DNA from: an uncultured Flavobacteriaceae bacterium
GTDB taxonomy: Bacteria; Bacteroidota; Bacteroidia; Flavobacteriales; Flavobacteriaceae
Length of the DNA stretch: 64,000 nt
Direction of reading: 5' to 3'
Assembly (NCBI GenBank): GCA_947502975.1
Contig: CANNBV010000002.1
Location: forward strand, 811,251-875,250
In this document: one piece after another, positions 17,280 to 26,495 of the stretch
Position numbering within the stretch: the stretch's first letter is position 1
Layout of the letters: each line of letters begins with the position of its first letter
Program-made: the position numbers and the translations under genes
The notes under the pieces: model-generated
Told to the model about the DNA's origin: nothing
The model's database searches: none
Seen by the model: the letters and a program-made list of their open reading frames with translations, nothing else

Positions 17280-18405
17280 GTCTCGATTTATAAATGATTA
17301 ACATAACACACTGTGTTATAAAAACACTTAGTAATGCTCCGGATATTCCTAAATATCTTATAAATATAAATGTTGAAATCAAATTTAATAGCGCCCCAAA
17401 AAAATTGATTTTCATTAACATAACTTCCTTTTTGTATCTGTAATACATCATTATATCAACTATGAAAAAATAAGTTGGCAAGGCAGATAGCCCTCCATAA
17501 ATATAAAAGATTAATGGTAACTTCAAATGCATTATGACTTCTAAAATTAGATAAGTTGCAGAGGTCCCAAATACTACTAAGGGTAATGATGTTATTGATA
17601 ATATTTTTTTAATTTTTTTAATAACCTTTTTGTTTACTCTATAAATATGTTTACTATAGGGAGAAATAATTAAATAGGAAATAGATTGGAGTAACAAAAA
17701 TGCTGTAGTCCCTATTTGATACTCAGAAATATGATCTTTTGTAACAGTTAGATTTACAATGTATAAATCTATTTTTGAAGCCATCCATCCACTAAATAAT
17801 ATTAAGAAGAAAGATAAAGAATCTTTGAGCTCTTTTATTGAAAAATTAATATGATTTAATGAAAAATGATCTTTAATAAAATAAGCCAGAATACAAATTT
17901 TAAATAAGTATGAGATGCAAAAAGCATAAATTAAAGTCTCAAGGTTATATTCTGATATATAAATAAGAATTGCTATAATTAAAAGAAATCCTATAACTTC
18001 TGTGATAAGTTGTAGTAAAAATTTTTGATTGTAAATAATTAAACTATCAAAACTCTGATAAATAAAAAGGAGTAATAGTAGGCTAAAACTAGCCATAGCT
18101 ATATTAAAAGGAAAAACTAAAAACAGAACCAGAGATAATAATAACAATACAGATCTGCTAATGATATTTTTTGTAAAATATTTTGATATTTGAGATGGGA
18201 AATCACTATAAGACCTAAGTAAATATTCTTTATTTCCAAACCCACAAATAAATGCTAAAAAAAGAATCCATGTGAGATAATATATAAACTCTCCCCAATC
18301 TGTTTTTCCAAAATAACTAATACCCAACAGTGATATAATAAAACTAAAAACAGGAATAGAAAAACTCCTAAGAATATTTAATATGACTTTAAAAATTTTA
18401 TTCAT
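17257..18405 (-). CDS. Flippase-like polytopic membrane protein (Wzx/oligosaccharide flippase family)
   Basis: 382 residues and about 10-11 hydrophobic segments, opening with SFSIPVFSFIISLLGISYFGKTDWGEFIYY, as in polysaccharide-biosynthesis (Wzx-like) membrane proteins. It is shorter than the usual 420-480 residues, so it may lack the last helices. The expected role is flipping a lipid-linked glycan across the inner membrane. It overlaps the upstream GT87-like gene by 8 bases and the downstream methyltransferase by 23. The region is strongly A+T-rich, suggesting transfer. Confidence 0.75.
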   Translation of the reverse strand: MNKIFKVILNILRSFSIPVFSFIISLLGISYFGKTDWGEFIYYLTWILFLAFICGFGNKEYLLRSYSDFPSQISKYFTKNIISRSVLLLLSLVLFLVFPFNIAMASFSLLLLLFIYQSFDSLIIYNQKFLLQLITEVIGFLLIIAILIYISEYNLETLIYAFCISYLFKICILAYFIKDHFSLNHINFSIKELKDSLSFFLILFSGWMASKIDLYIVNLTVTKDHISEYQIGTTAFLLLQSISYLIISPYSKHIYRVNKKVIKKIKKILSITSLPLVVFGTSATYLILEVIMHLKLPLIFYIYGGLSALPTYFFIVDIMMYYRYKKEVMLMKINFFGALLNLISTFIFIRYLGISGALLSVFITQCVMLIIYKSRHENMASK

Positions 18406-19957
18406 GCCTTAGTTTAATGGTATGCAATTGATAAAATCCAATTCCTATGTTTTTATCTGATAAAAAGATTATTTCGTTATTTAATAATAAGGGCTTTAAT
18501 TTATTGCTATTGTCAAAAGTGAGTTGTTCATTTTTATAAAATATTTGATTGTTTTTTATAGAAACACTAGTGCTATCTATGCTAGTTATCGACAGATTAA
18601 AACTGTTTGTGTTTCTTCCATTTTCATTCCAAAAAGAGTAATAAATTGAGTTGCTTATTAATGAATAATTATAGGTTAATATTGGAGTTTTATAGGCCAA
18701 ATACGATTCATTTGTTTTAGTAATCGAATTAATAGAAAAAGAATAACCTATAGTGAGAATTAATCCTAACCCAAAGATGAGCTTTAAGTTAATTTTGTCT
18801 TTGTACAGATATAAAATTAATATGAACATTAAAATTAAAGCAAATAGTTTTAAATAATTAAAAGGAAACAGGTCGGTTTTTATAAGCGACACGTTACATA
18901 TAAAAAATATTAAAAGTATCTGTACGATTTTAGTTTTTTGAGTTGATAAGCTTCTACAAATTATAAAGTATAAAAATATGAGCATGATAGCAGAATATGT
19001 GCTGCCATATGGTGACAGAATAATACTAGCCATAATCCAGATGGAAAACACCAACATATCTTTTTTAATATTTTTTGACAAAAAGAACAATACTCCAAAA
19101 ACGATTATTTTAAAATAAAAGATTAGATTTTTAAATAATAAAGGTGAATTAAATAGAGGGTTTTTATTTTCTATGTTATCATAAACTAAAAGCCTTTTGA
19201 GAAACATAAAAACAGATTTATAGTTGTCTACATAAGCTCCTGCTATCTCCCCATTTGTAGCTCTTGGTAAGACTTTATTAAAGTAGAACTCCCAAATTTC
19301 GTATCCATTTATGCCAATTAAAATAAATAGCATAATAGCACAGGTTAAAAACAAAAAAACACAAGCTTTATATTGTTTTTTAATAACTAAAAAAGCAAAT
19401 AAAATTATTGGGAAAACTTTTAAAAAAATAGCTATAGACCATAAAAGAGACATAGTTTTATAATACCTCTTTTTGTAGGCTAAAAAACCCTCAGATAAAA
19501 GAAAGAATAAGAGAAAATATATTTGCCCAAATAATAAGTTGTTCTTTAAAGGGATAAAGAAGATCAAAGGGAGTATTATAATATATTCATATTTAATTTG
19601 AAAATGCTTAAACAACCTAATTATAGCAATGAAGAATAGTAATACACTTAAAATATTAAATACTAGTTTAGATATTGCTAGTGGTAGTAATGTAAAAGGT
19701 GTAAAAACAAAAGCTAAAAATGGTGTATTTGGGGCATAACTGGAAAATATTTGATTATAACCCAAATCGTGTATAGCTGCATTAAAAAAATATGGAAAAT
19801 AAATATCTGAAGTAAATTGACCTTCTCTAAAAAAAAGGCCTCCAAAATAGTAATTAGAAAAATCATGAATTTGAAAGTGAAATGCTTTAAAAACATATAC
19901 TATGCAGAATAATAAAAGTGGAATAAAAGGATGATATTTTTTTAAGTAAGCATACAT
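18398..19957 (-). CDS. Polytopic glycosyltransferase, GT87/DUF2029-like
   Basis: 519 residues with about ten transmembrane segments and a C-terminal periplasmic-looking part (from about residue 420). The N-terminal loop after helix 1 has FHDFSNYYFGG and, later, YAPNTPFLAFVFTPFTLLP, the DF(x)xYY..., YPP(x)...P-type layout of GT87 (polyprenyl-phosphate-sugar dependent) enzymes; the conserved Asp would be in HDFSNYY. It probably adds a sugar on the outer face of the membrane. It shares one base with the GT2 gene upstream, the natural source of a polyprenyl-phosphate sugar donor. Confidence 0.7.
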   Translation of the reverse strand: MYAYLKKYHPFIPLLLFCIVYVFKAFHFQIHDFSNYYFGGLFFREGQFTSDIYFPYFFNAAIHDLGYNQIFSSYAPNTPFLAFVFTPFTLLPLAISKLVFNILSVLLFFIAIIRLFKHFQIKYEYIIILPLIFFIPLKNNLLFGQIYFLLFFLLSEGFLAYKKRYYKTMSLLWSIAIFLKVFPIILFAFLVIKKQYKACVFLFLTCAIMLFILIGINGYEIWEFYFNKVLPRATNGEIAGAYVDNYKSVFMFLKRLLVYDNIENKNPLFNSPLLFKNLIFYFKIIVFGVLFFLSKNIKKDMLVFSIWIMASIILSPYGSTYSAIMLIFLYFIICRSLSTQKTKIVQILLIFFICNVSLIKTDLFPFNYLKLFALILMFILILYLYKDKINLKLIFGLGLILTIGYSFSINSITKTNESYLAYKTPILTYNYSLISNSIYYSFWNENGRNTNSFNLSITSIDSTSVSIKNNQIFYKNEQLTFDNSNKLKPLLLNNEIIFLSDKNIGIGFYQLHTIKLRHE

Positions 19958-20703
19958 TAATTATTACTTAAGAATCTAAAGTTATATACTCCAATTTTTT
20001 GAAAAAAGTAACTTAATGATACCCGTAAACATCCTAATCCATATACAACACTTCTTCTAAAATTAATTGAAGAAGCTTCTTTAAAGTATCTGGCAGGACA
20101 AGAAATTTCACCAATCCTGGCTTTTTTATAACAGCACTGTGCCAATAATTCGTTATCAAAAATAAAATCGTCAGAGTTGTTTTGATAATTAATAGATTTT
20201 AATAGAGCTGCGTTAAATGCTCTATATCCAGTATGATATTCGGATAATTTTTGATTCATTAACATATTTTGAATACATGTCAATACTCTATTGGAGATGT
20301 ATTTGTAAACAGGCATACCACCAGATAAAGCGCCTTTACTTAAAATCCTTGAACCTAATATGAGATCATACACATCATTAGAAATCAAAGAACTCATAGC
20401 AGAAATAAGTTTAGGATTGTATTGGTAATCTGGGTGTAACATGACAATAATATCAGCCTTGAGTTCTAAAGCCTTATTATAACAGGTTTTTTGATTGGCT
20501 CCATAACCTCTATTGGAATCATGTTTAAGAATATACTCAATCCCAATATTTCTTGCAACTTCAACAGTCTTGTCAGTACTTTTGTCGTCAGTCAAGATAA
20601 CATCATCTACAACATCAAAAGGAATGTCTTTGTATGTTTTTTCTAGGGTTTTTTCAGCGTTAAATGCAGGAAGTATGACAATTATTTTTTTATTATCTAA
20701 CAT
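19957..20703 (-). CDS. Glycosyltransferase family 2, dolichyl/polyprenyl-phosphate sugar synthase-like
   Basis: 248 residues. N-terminal IIVILPAFNAEKTLEKTYKDIP and DVILTDDKSTDKTVEVA are typical GT2 nucleotide-sugar binding segments; MLHPDYQY supplies the DxD-like acidic position; DFIFDNELLAQC and SCPARYFKEASSINF are the acceptor and C-terminal elements seen in DPM/ArnC-like enzymes. There is no C-terminal membrane pair, so it is probably peripheral. By inference it makes a polyprenyl-phosphate sugar used by the GT87-like protein next to it. Confidence 0.82.
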   Translation of the reverse strand: MLDNKKIIVILPAFNAEKTLEKTYKDIPFDVVDDVILTDDKSTDKTVEVARNIGIEYILKHDSNRGYGANQKTCYNKALELKADIIVMLHPDYQYNPKLISAMSSLISNDVYDLILGSRILSKGALSGGMPVYKYISNRVLTCIQNMLMNQKLSEYHTGYRAFNAALLKSINYQNNSDDFIFDNELLAQCCYKKARIGEISCPARYFKEASSINFRRSVVYGLGCLRVSLSYFFQKIGVYNFRFLSNN

Positions 20704-21837
20704 CTAATCAATATAATTAACTTCGTTAATAGATTTTTCCCTTATGCTGGATGACACTTCTAAGCTATTGTATGGTTCATAATGCATAACATCTTTTCTA
20801 TGGTATAGATCTCCCAGAAAAGAAAACTCTTTGTGTTTATGTGTTTTTAATGATGATAGTTTCATTTGTACTTCCTGTAAAGGAATATTCCATTCAGAGC
20901 TCAATCTTTTGGCTGAAGGCTCCATAAATGAAATGTATAATAACTCCATTTGAGTGTGCTCTTGGAGTTTATTATAATCAACCCCTTTGGTTAATGTTAA
21001 TTGTTTTTCAAATAATGTGTTTTTATAAAAAACTAAAGTATCGTCTAGTTGTTCATGAGACATGTAACTTTCATAATTTCTCTGAGGTGTAAATAGTGGC
21101 GAAATTTTACTTTCATGACACCAAATACATTTGCCAGGTTTTCCTGCTTTGGTATTCTGAGGGTTAGCAGAAAGTTTCCTTTTACCTGTTTCATCATAAA
21201 TGCCAAACTTTAGTTGTCCGTTTCCCATTAATTCAATGGTTTCAAATTCTAAAATGTTTCCATTTAATGAGTCTATTTCTTTCGAAATGAATAACTGTTT
21301 TAATCCAGATTGATTTGAGTATTCAATAACTCTATGCTGTAAAGACACTAGTGAGTTGTCTATTTTTCCTTTGTAAGGTTTTAACTGGTACTTAGAAAGT
21401 AACTCATTTAAATCTTTTGGAATATCAACAAATTTATAGTAGTGTTTAGATACTCCTATCAATAAAGATATGTAGTGTCCTAAGTCTAATGACTTATTAT
21501 GTTTGTATGCCTCTGTTTTTTTAATTTTATTATTAAGTTTCAGTATTGCCTGTTTTGTTTTTTCTTGAAACCCTAATTCTTTCAAGTTTATTCGTATTAA
21601 ATCATTTTTAACAGATATCCCAAAGGTTTTAGTGTTTGTGTTATATGCTCCTATGTAAGATAATGCCCATCTCAACCCTGTAACTGCATCATTGATAGTT
21701 TGAGTATCATGAGACGGATTCCATTTTAAGTTTATATTTCCTTCAAGTGAAACATACTTACTAGTTCTATTGCATGATAGAATATACAAACAGCTACTTA
21801 ATAGAATGATTTTAAAATATGTTTTAATTAACTTCAT
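20704..21837 (-). CDS. Unidentified lipoprotein with one c-type heme motif (CxxCH)
   Basis: 377 residues from ATG 21837. An in-frame ATG at 21870 exists, but the later start gives a proper lipoprotein signal with lipobox Cys22 (LYILSC). A single CIWCH motif (C237, C240, H241) lies in the second half and suggests covalent heme; MEPSAKRLSSEWNI follows about 70 residues later. I do not recognise the family. It sits between the glycosyltransferases and radical SAM 2, directly abutting the GT2 gene, so it belongs to the operon. It could pass electrons in the envelope, but this is inference. Confidence 0.65.
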   Translation of the reverse strand: MKLIKTYFKIILLSSCLYILSCNRTSKYVSLEGNINLKWNPSHDTQTINDAVTGLRWALSYIGAYNTNTKTFGISVKNDLIRINLKELGFQEKTKQAILKLNNKIKKTEAYKHNKSLDLGHYISLLIGVSKHYYKFVDIPKDLNELLSKYQLKPYKGKIDNSLVSLQHRVIEYSNQSGLKQLFISKEIDSLNGNILEFETIELMGNGQLKFGIYDETGKRKLSANPQNTKAGKPGKCIWCHESKISPLFTPQRNYESYMSHEQLDDTLVFYKNTLFEKQLTLTKGVDYNKLQEHTQMELLYISFMEPSAKRLSSEWNIPLQEVQMKLSSLKTHKHKEFSFLGDLYHRKDVMHYEPYNSLEVSSSIREKSINEVNYID

Positions 21838-21942
21838 AGATCGTATAATCTCGATTAATAACACAAACAAAACTTATTATAAAAAGCAAAGCTGCCAATA
21901 AATAAATGTAACAAAAACGGAATATTAAATTAATTGCTTTGC

Positions 21943-23334
21943 TCATATCGTTTTATACAATTTCATTCCAGTTTGTGCCAATATGGACTTAGTTTTTAAC
22001 TTAAAAGAAGTCATGGAATTCTTATTTTTTCCTTTAAGAATTTCTTTATGAAAATTGACTTCATTTACAATTCGACGTACCGCCAAATCATAAAACCTTC
22101 TAGAATAGGTCCTTTTAAAATCAATATCCCGGTCGGTTGAGGTTTCCCAATGTGGTTGTATTGTTATTTTATCTTCAATTTCATTATATAACGAAGTACC
22201 TTTAATAGGGTATGCCACAGTGATTGTAAAATGAGTTGGGTTTGCAGCTTTTAGATAACTTATAGTTTTATTAATATCAGCTTCATTTTCACCTGGGTAT
22301 CCAATCATAATAAAAGTACCAGTTTCCATACCTAAAGCATTTGTTTTTTGAATAGCGCTTTTTACCACATCAACATCTACGCGACGATCCATAGCATCAA
22401 TGATTTTTTGGGAACCACTTTCTGCACCTATCCAAATTCTGTAGCAACCTGCTTCTTTTAAGAGTTGTAATATTTCATCATTTAATCGCTCAGCTCTTGT
22501 AATACATTCAAACGGAATTATGGCATCTTGTTTTATAACCTCTTCATGAAATTTTTTAATCCATTTATGACTTACACTAAAAACATCATCTACAAACCAT
22601 ATGCTATCTGGGGCATAGGTGTCTTTTAGCATACGTAATTCGGCTGCTACCAGCTCTGGTGGACGTCTTCTATAACTTTGCCCATATACTGCAGTGCTAC
22701 ACCATTTGCACGTATATGGGCAACCGCGCTGTGTGCTTATGGTCATAGAACTTTTTCCATGGTATGTTTTCCATGTGTCTAAATATTTATCTACCGGAAT
22801 TGCGGTTCTATTTGGCAAAGGCAATGCTTTAAGACTTTTCATATGTAGACGAAGTGATGTTTTTTTTACTCTACCATCTTGCATATATGCAATGCCTTGA
22901 ATTTCATTGTAATTTTCATTGTTAGATATAGCATGATACAATTCTAAAGTTGTTTGCTCACCTTCTCCAATAATCAAAAAGTCTGCCCCAGTTTTAAGAT
23001 AATTCTCGAGGTTGTAGGTGATATCAGGACCACCTAAAATGATTTTAGGAAAACCATACTTTGCATCATTATTTAATAATTTAACCAATTGGATAACATT
23101 AATTTTAGTCATTAAATTGGTGTAGATAGCAACCGCTTTAGGCTGTTTATCTTCGATGAATTTTAGTTGAGTTTTTTGGCTATAAAATGTGCTATCAAAC
23201 ACATGGTTTTCTATATTATTTTCATTGAGATATGCCGAAATGTATAATATACCTAAAGGCGCATAAGGGCGCATGATTTTTGCCTCTTTGTCATCTTCGT
23301 ACAGGTAATATGCATGTGTAAGTATTATGCTCAT
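21943..23334 (-). CDS. B12-binding-domain radical SAM protein (2 of 3)
   Basis: 463 residues. B12-binding-like domain about 1-145 (YAPLGILYISAYL, IILGGPD, GADFLIIGEGEQTTLEL), then a radical SAM core with CPYTCKWC (C205, C209, C212), WFVDDVFS, WIGAESGSQ and GYPGENEADI. It is clearly paralogous to copy 3: PPLG/APLG start, GEGE, ALPLP, RGCP, GAESGSQ, MD and GETKDDIDKTIS versus GENEADINKTIS. The substrate is unknown. The start overlaps the upstream methyltransferase stop by 4 bases. Confidence 0.87.
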   Translation of the reverse strand: MSIILTHAYYLYEDDKEAKIMRPYAPLGILYISAYLNENNIENHVFDSTFYSQKTQLKFIEDKQPKAVAIYTNLMTKINVIQLVKLLNNDAKYGFPKIILGGPDITYNLENYLKTGADFLIIGEGEQTTLELYHAISNNENYNEIQGIAYMQDGRVKKTSLRLHMKSLKALPLPNRTAIPVDKYLDTWKTYHGKSSMTISTQRGCPYTCKWCSTAVYGQSYRRRPPELVAAELRMLKDTYAPDSIWFVDDVFSVSHKWIKKFHEEVIKQDAIIPFECITRAERLNDEILQLLKEAGCYRIWIGAESGSQKIIDAMDRRVDVDVVKSAIQKTNALGMETGTFIMIGYPGENEADINKTISYLKAANPTHFTITVAYPIKGTSLYNEIEDKITIQPHWETSTDRDIDFKRTYSRRFYDLAVRRIVNEVNFHKEILKGKNKNSMTSFKLKTKSILAQTGMKLYKTI

Positions 23335-24113
23335 TTCTTTATAAGTTCTATTAAAAAATGATCAGCATATTTTGCCCAAAAAGATTGGCTCAATAATTTC
23401 TCTATAATCCTGAGTCCATTTAAAAATGGTTTTTTTGCCAAAAACGAATTTTCAAAATAGGAAGGAGGAATGGCAATGCCTACTGGTTTTATCTTTTTGG
23501 GTGTAAATAGCTTTTTTGTTAAAGATATAATTTCTTTGGGGTTATAGTACCAGGTTTTCACTGAAACATTATTTACGTTTACAAGTAGATATTTATCTGT
23601 ATACCTTCTTTTAGCTTTTTTTAAGTTTCCTTTTATACCAAAATATAACTGTTCCCATATACAATGTTTAGGCATAAGTACCATAATTAGCTTAGCGTTT
23701 GGGTTTAGCAAATGTGCTGATGTATCCAAAAAAGCACTTAACTCGGGTTTAGACAAACAGTTTAATCCACCAAAATTTGAGAAAATTAAATCGAACTTTC
23801 TATTAAAAGAGTCTTTTGATATTGCATTAATATCCAATACTTCAAAAGTTAAATTACTTAAAGTGTTCTTAGATTTTGCAATGCGAATCATACTTTCAGA
23901 AACATCTGTAGCAATAACGTCATGTCCAAGTTTTGATAAGTAAATAGCATCTTCACCTGTACCACAGTTAATTTCAAGAATGGAGAGTTTTTTATTTATA
24001 TTGACAATGGAGTCAATATGGTTGTAAACAAATTTGCGTTGTGCCTTTCCAATCCTAGAAAATGTAAAACTAGAGTCGTAATGATTAGATGCTATGTCAA
24101 AACCAGATTTCAT
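23331..24113 (-). CDS. Class I SAM methyltransferase
   Basis: 260 residues. Motif I is ILEINCGTGEDAIYLSKLGH (from residue 46) and motif II VIATDVSE. FDLIFSNFGGLNCL is motif IV, and ALLNPNAKLIMVLMPKH-type strand 5 follows. It is close in pattern to ubiquinone/menaquinone-type and small-molecule methyltransferases. It is sandwiched between radical SAM 2 and another methyltransferase, with 4-base overlap downstream and zero gap upstream. Confidence 0.82.
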   Translation of the reverse strand: MKSGFDIASNHYDSSFTFSRIGKAQRKFVYNHIDSIVNINKKLSILEINCGTGEDAIYLSKLGHDVIATDVSESMIRIAKSKNTLSNLTFEVLDINAISKDSFNRKFDLIFSNFGGLNCLSKPELSAFLDTSAHLLNPNAKLIMVLMPKHCIWEQLYFGIKGNLKKAKRRYTDKYLLVNVNNVSVKTWYYNPKEIISLTKKLFTPKKIKPVGIAIPPSYFENSFLAKKPFLNGLRIIEKLLSQSFWAKYADHFLIELIKK

Positions 24114-25055
24114 TTATGTATTAGTAATGATTAAAGTGCCCCTCTGATACTTGGTCAAATCCTCAATGTTGATAACAGAATTATATTTTTTTATGATATC
24201 ATTATGTATTAATTCTGAATTTAATTCTTTTCTTACTCTGTAGTTTTCACCGATAAAATTTATCACATTTAAATTATATTTTTTGCAAAGTTCTAGATAG
24301 AATATATAAGATAATCTATTGGTATATGCTATTGAGTTACCTGCCCAAAAATTCCAATACTGATCTGAATATTTTAAAAAATTGAACTCAGAGATTGATT
24401 TGTCCTGAAAAAAACCTGGATTTGCAAAATGATCGATGAAATTAATCGTGTGAATACAAAAATGATCTTTACGTAAGATTTGTTTTGTGAATTGAAATAG
24501 TTCATTTAAGGTTTTTGGCGGAATATGTTCTAAAACTACCTGAGACGATACATAATCAAACATTTTTGAGTTTTGAATGATTTCATCGAATGAATAAGGT
24601 GCTAAATATTTTATATTTAATAATTTAAAGAGAGAGTCTAATGAATTTATTTTTTGAAGTTTATTTATTTTGGTTGTTATTTCATGTTTTTTATATATAC
24701 TTTTTGAACTAATTAATTGAAAGATTTCACTATTACTTAAATATTTAATTTGTTTTTTTAATGTTGAAAATCGAATGTCTTTTGTTACATCGACAGTTAT
24801 AATCTTCTCAAAACCTAACAATGATAAAGTGATAGCTGAAATTAATGAATACCCTGTTCCTATTTCTAATGCAGTTTTATTTAAAGAAAGGTTTATATTA
24901 CTATAGTTGAATTTTCGGATACACTCGTGAACTTGATATAAAGTAACATTGTAATTGTATTTTTTATTTAAAGTAGCAGGAATATGATTTAGATTGTCCC
25001 CTAATTTAGTGGTAGATAAATTTTTTTGTAATAAAGCCTTTACTTTCCAATTCAT
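24114..25055 (-). CDS. Class I SAM methyltransferase-like protein
   Basis: 313 residues. ALEIGTGYSLISAITLSLLG (from 62) is motif I, IITVDVTKD is motif II, and FDYVSSQVVLEHIPPKTL is motif IV. There is a roughly 80-residue insertion between motifs II and IV, rich in K, I and L. A start 6 bases downstream of the radical SAM 3 stop fits co-translation. The target is unknown; the HIP and GTGYS pattern is found in many glycan or natural-product clusters. Confidence 0.75.
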   Translation of the reverse strand: MNWKVKALLQKNLSTTKLGDNLNHIPATLNKKYNYNVTLYQVHECIRKFNYSNINLSLNKTALEIGTGYSLISAITLSLLGFEKIITVDVTKDIRFSTLKKQIKYLSNSEIFQLISSKSIYKKHEITTKINKLQKINSLDSLFKLLNIKYLAPYSFDEIIQNSKMFDYVSSQVVLEHIPPKTLNELFQFTKQILRKDHFCIHTINFIDHFANPGFFQDKSISEFNFLKYSDQYWNFWAGNSIAYTNRLSYIFYLELCKKYNLNVINFIGENYRVRKELNSELIHNDIIKKYNSVINIEDLTKYQRGTLIITNT

Positions 25056-25061
25056 AAATGG

Positions 25062-26495
25062 TTATACAGCTAATTTTTTTAAAAGTAATTTATCGTAAAA
25101 AGCACTTGGAATGTAGTAAACTAATTTTAGGATTGATTTAAATCTACCTATTTCAAAATGTTTTAGGTTATATAAACCTTGACTTTTGCGATATTCTTTG
25201 TGAACGTAGCGTTGCAGTTTTTTATAAAACTTAGAGCTGTACGTGCCCTTAAATAGCATCGCTAAATCGTCAGAATCTGTCCAATTGGCTTTAAGTTTAA
25301 GGTCATCTTTTACTTTTTCATAAAACTTTGTTCCAGGTAGAGGATAGGATACTGAAACACCTATATTATCAGGAACAAGCTCTTTAATCATGCTTATGGT
25401 TTTATCAATGTCGTCTTTGGTTTCACCTAAATACCCAAATTGTATAAAAAATGCAACCCGAATATGTTTCTCTTTAAGCAATTTTGTGGCTTCATAAATT
25501 TGTGATACTGTGGTATCCTTGTCCATAGCATCTAAAATAGCTTGAGAACCACTTTCTGCACCAACCCAAACTTCTTCTAAACCACTTTCTGCAAGAGCTT
25601 CAATAGTGTCTTCTTTCAATAATAAATCTACACGGCTTTGAATATAATATGAAATTGACAGTTTTTCTTTTTTAAGTGCTTTGTTGAAATCCTGAACCCA
25701 ATTGGGTTTTAAGCCAAAAATATCATCACACATCCAAAAGCGATTGACACCATAAGTTTCTGATAAATACTTTATATGATTTGTAATATATTCTGGAGAA
25801 TGTGAATTATACCTATTTCCATAGATTGGTTTTGCACACCAATTACATTTAAAAGGGCAGCCACGAGTGGTAGCTATATTTAAAGTAAACTTATGTCCTC
25901 CACTTTCCCAAATTTCTTTATAAGGGTTGATATCAATTAAATCCCAGGCAGGTAAAGGAAGTTCATCTAAATCACGTAATACAGGTCGTTTATTGTTTTT
26001 TATAATATCTTCTGCCTTTTTATAAATAAGACCTTGTATGGCAGAGATATCAGTATTTTTAACCAAAGCCATAGCAAGTTCCTTAAGCGTAAGTTCACCT
26101 TCTCCTTGGATAATAAAATCTGCACCAGCATTTAAATATTTCTCATAATGATCTGTAGAATCTGAACTACACACAACCACATTACAGTTTAAGCCTTTAG
26201 CAATTTTAATCATCTCGAAAGCAGCCTCTCTCATTGAAGTTAGACACATTTTTGTTAGATAATTAAAACCATCATCATAGATAACAAATAGACTTGGTTT
26301 TTTCTGTAGTAAAAATGGTTTTAGAAGCTTGGGATCATCTATAAGGTTAGTATCAAAAACACCAACTTTAAAACTACTCTCTCTTAATAAAGACGCTGCA
26401 TAAAGTGTGCCTAATGGAGGGTAAGGTGTTTTATTGTTCCATTGTTTGGAATCAAATTTGTAATAATATGAATGTGAAAAAACAATATCAAGCAT
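25062..26495 (-). CDS. B12-binding-domain radical SAM protein (3 of 3)
   Basis: 477 residues. B12-binding-like domain about 1-160 (YPPLGTLYAASLL, NVVVCSSDSTDHYEKYL, GADFIIQGEGELTLKEL), then the radical SAM core with CPFKCNWC (C213, C217, C220), WMCDDIFG, WVGAESGSQ and FGYLGETKDDID. It is the closest relative of copy 2 within the window, suggesting duplication followed by divergence. The classical DxHxxG cobalamin motif is absent, as in many proteins of this class. It overlaps the nucleotidyltransferase gene by 8 bases. Confidence 0.87.
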   Translation of the reverse strand: MLDIVFSHSYYYKFDSKQWNNKTPYPPLGTLYAASLLRESSFKVGVFDTNLIDDPKLLKPFLLQKKPSLFVIYDDGFNYLTKMCLTSMREAAFEMIKIAKGLNCNVVVCSSDSTDHYEKYLNAGADFIIQGEGELTLKELAMALVKNTDISAIQGLIYKKAEDIIKNNKRPVLRDLDELPLPAWDLIDINPYKEIWESGGHKFTLNIATTRGCPFKCNWCAKPIYGNRYNSHSPEYITNHIKYLSETYGVNRFWMCDDIFGLKPNWVQDFNKALKKEKLSISYYIQSRVDLLLKEDTIEALAESGLEEVWVGAESGSQAILDAMDKDTTVSQIYEATKLLKEKHIRVAFFIQFGYLGETKDDIDKTISMIKELVPDNIGVSVSYPLPGTKFYEKVKDDLKLKANWTDSDDLAMLFKGTYSSKFYKKLQRYVHKEYRKSQGLYNLKHFEIGRFKSILKLVYYIPSAFYDKLLLKKLAV

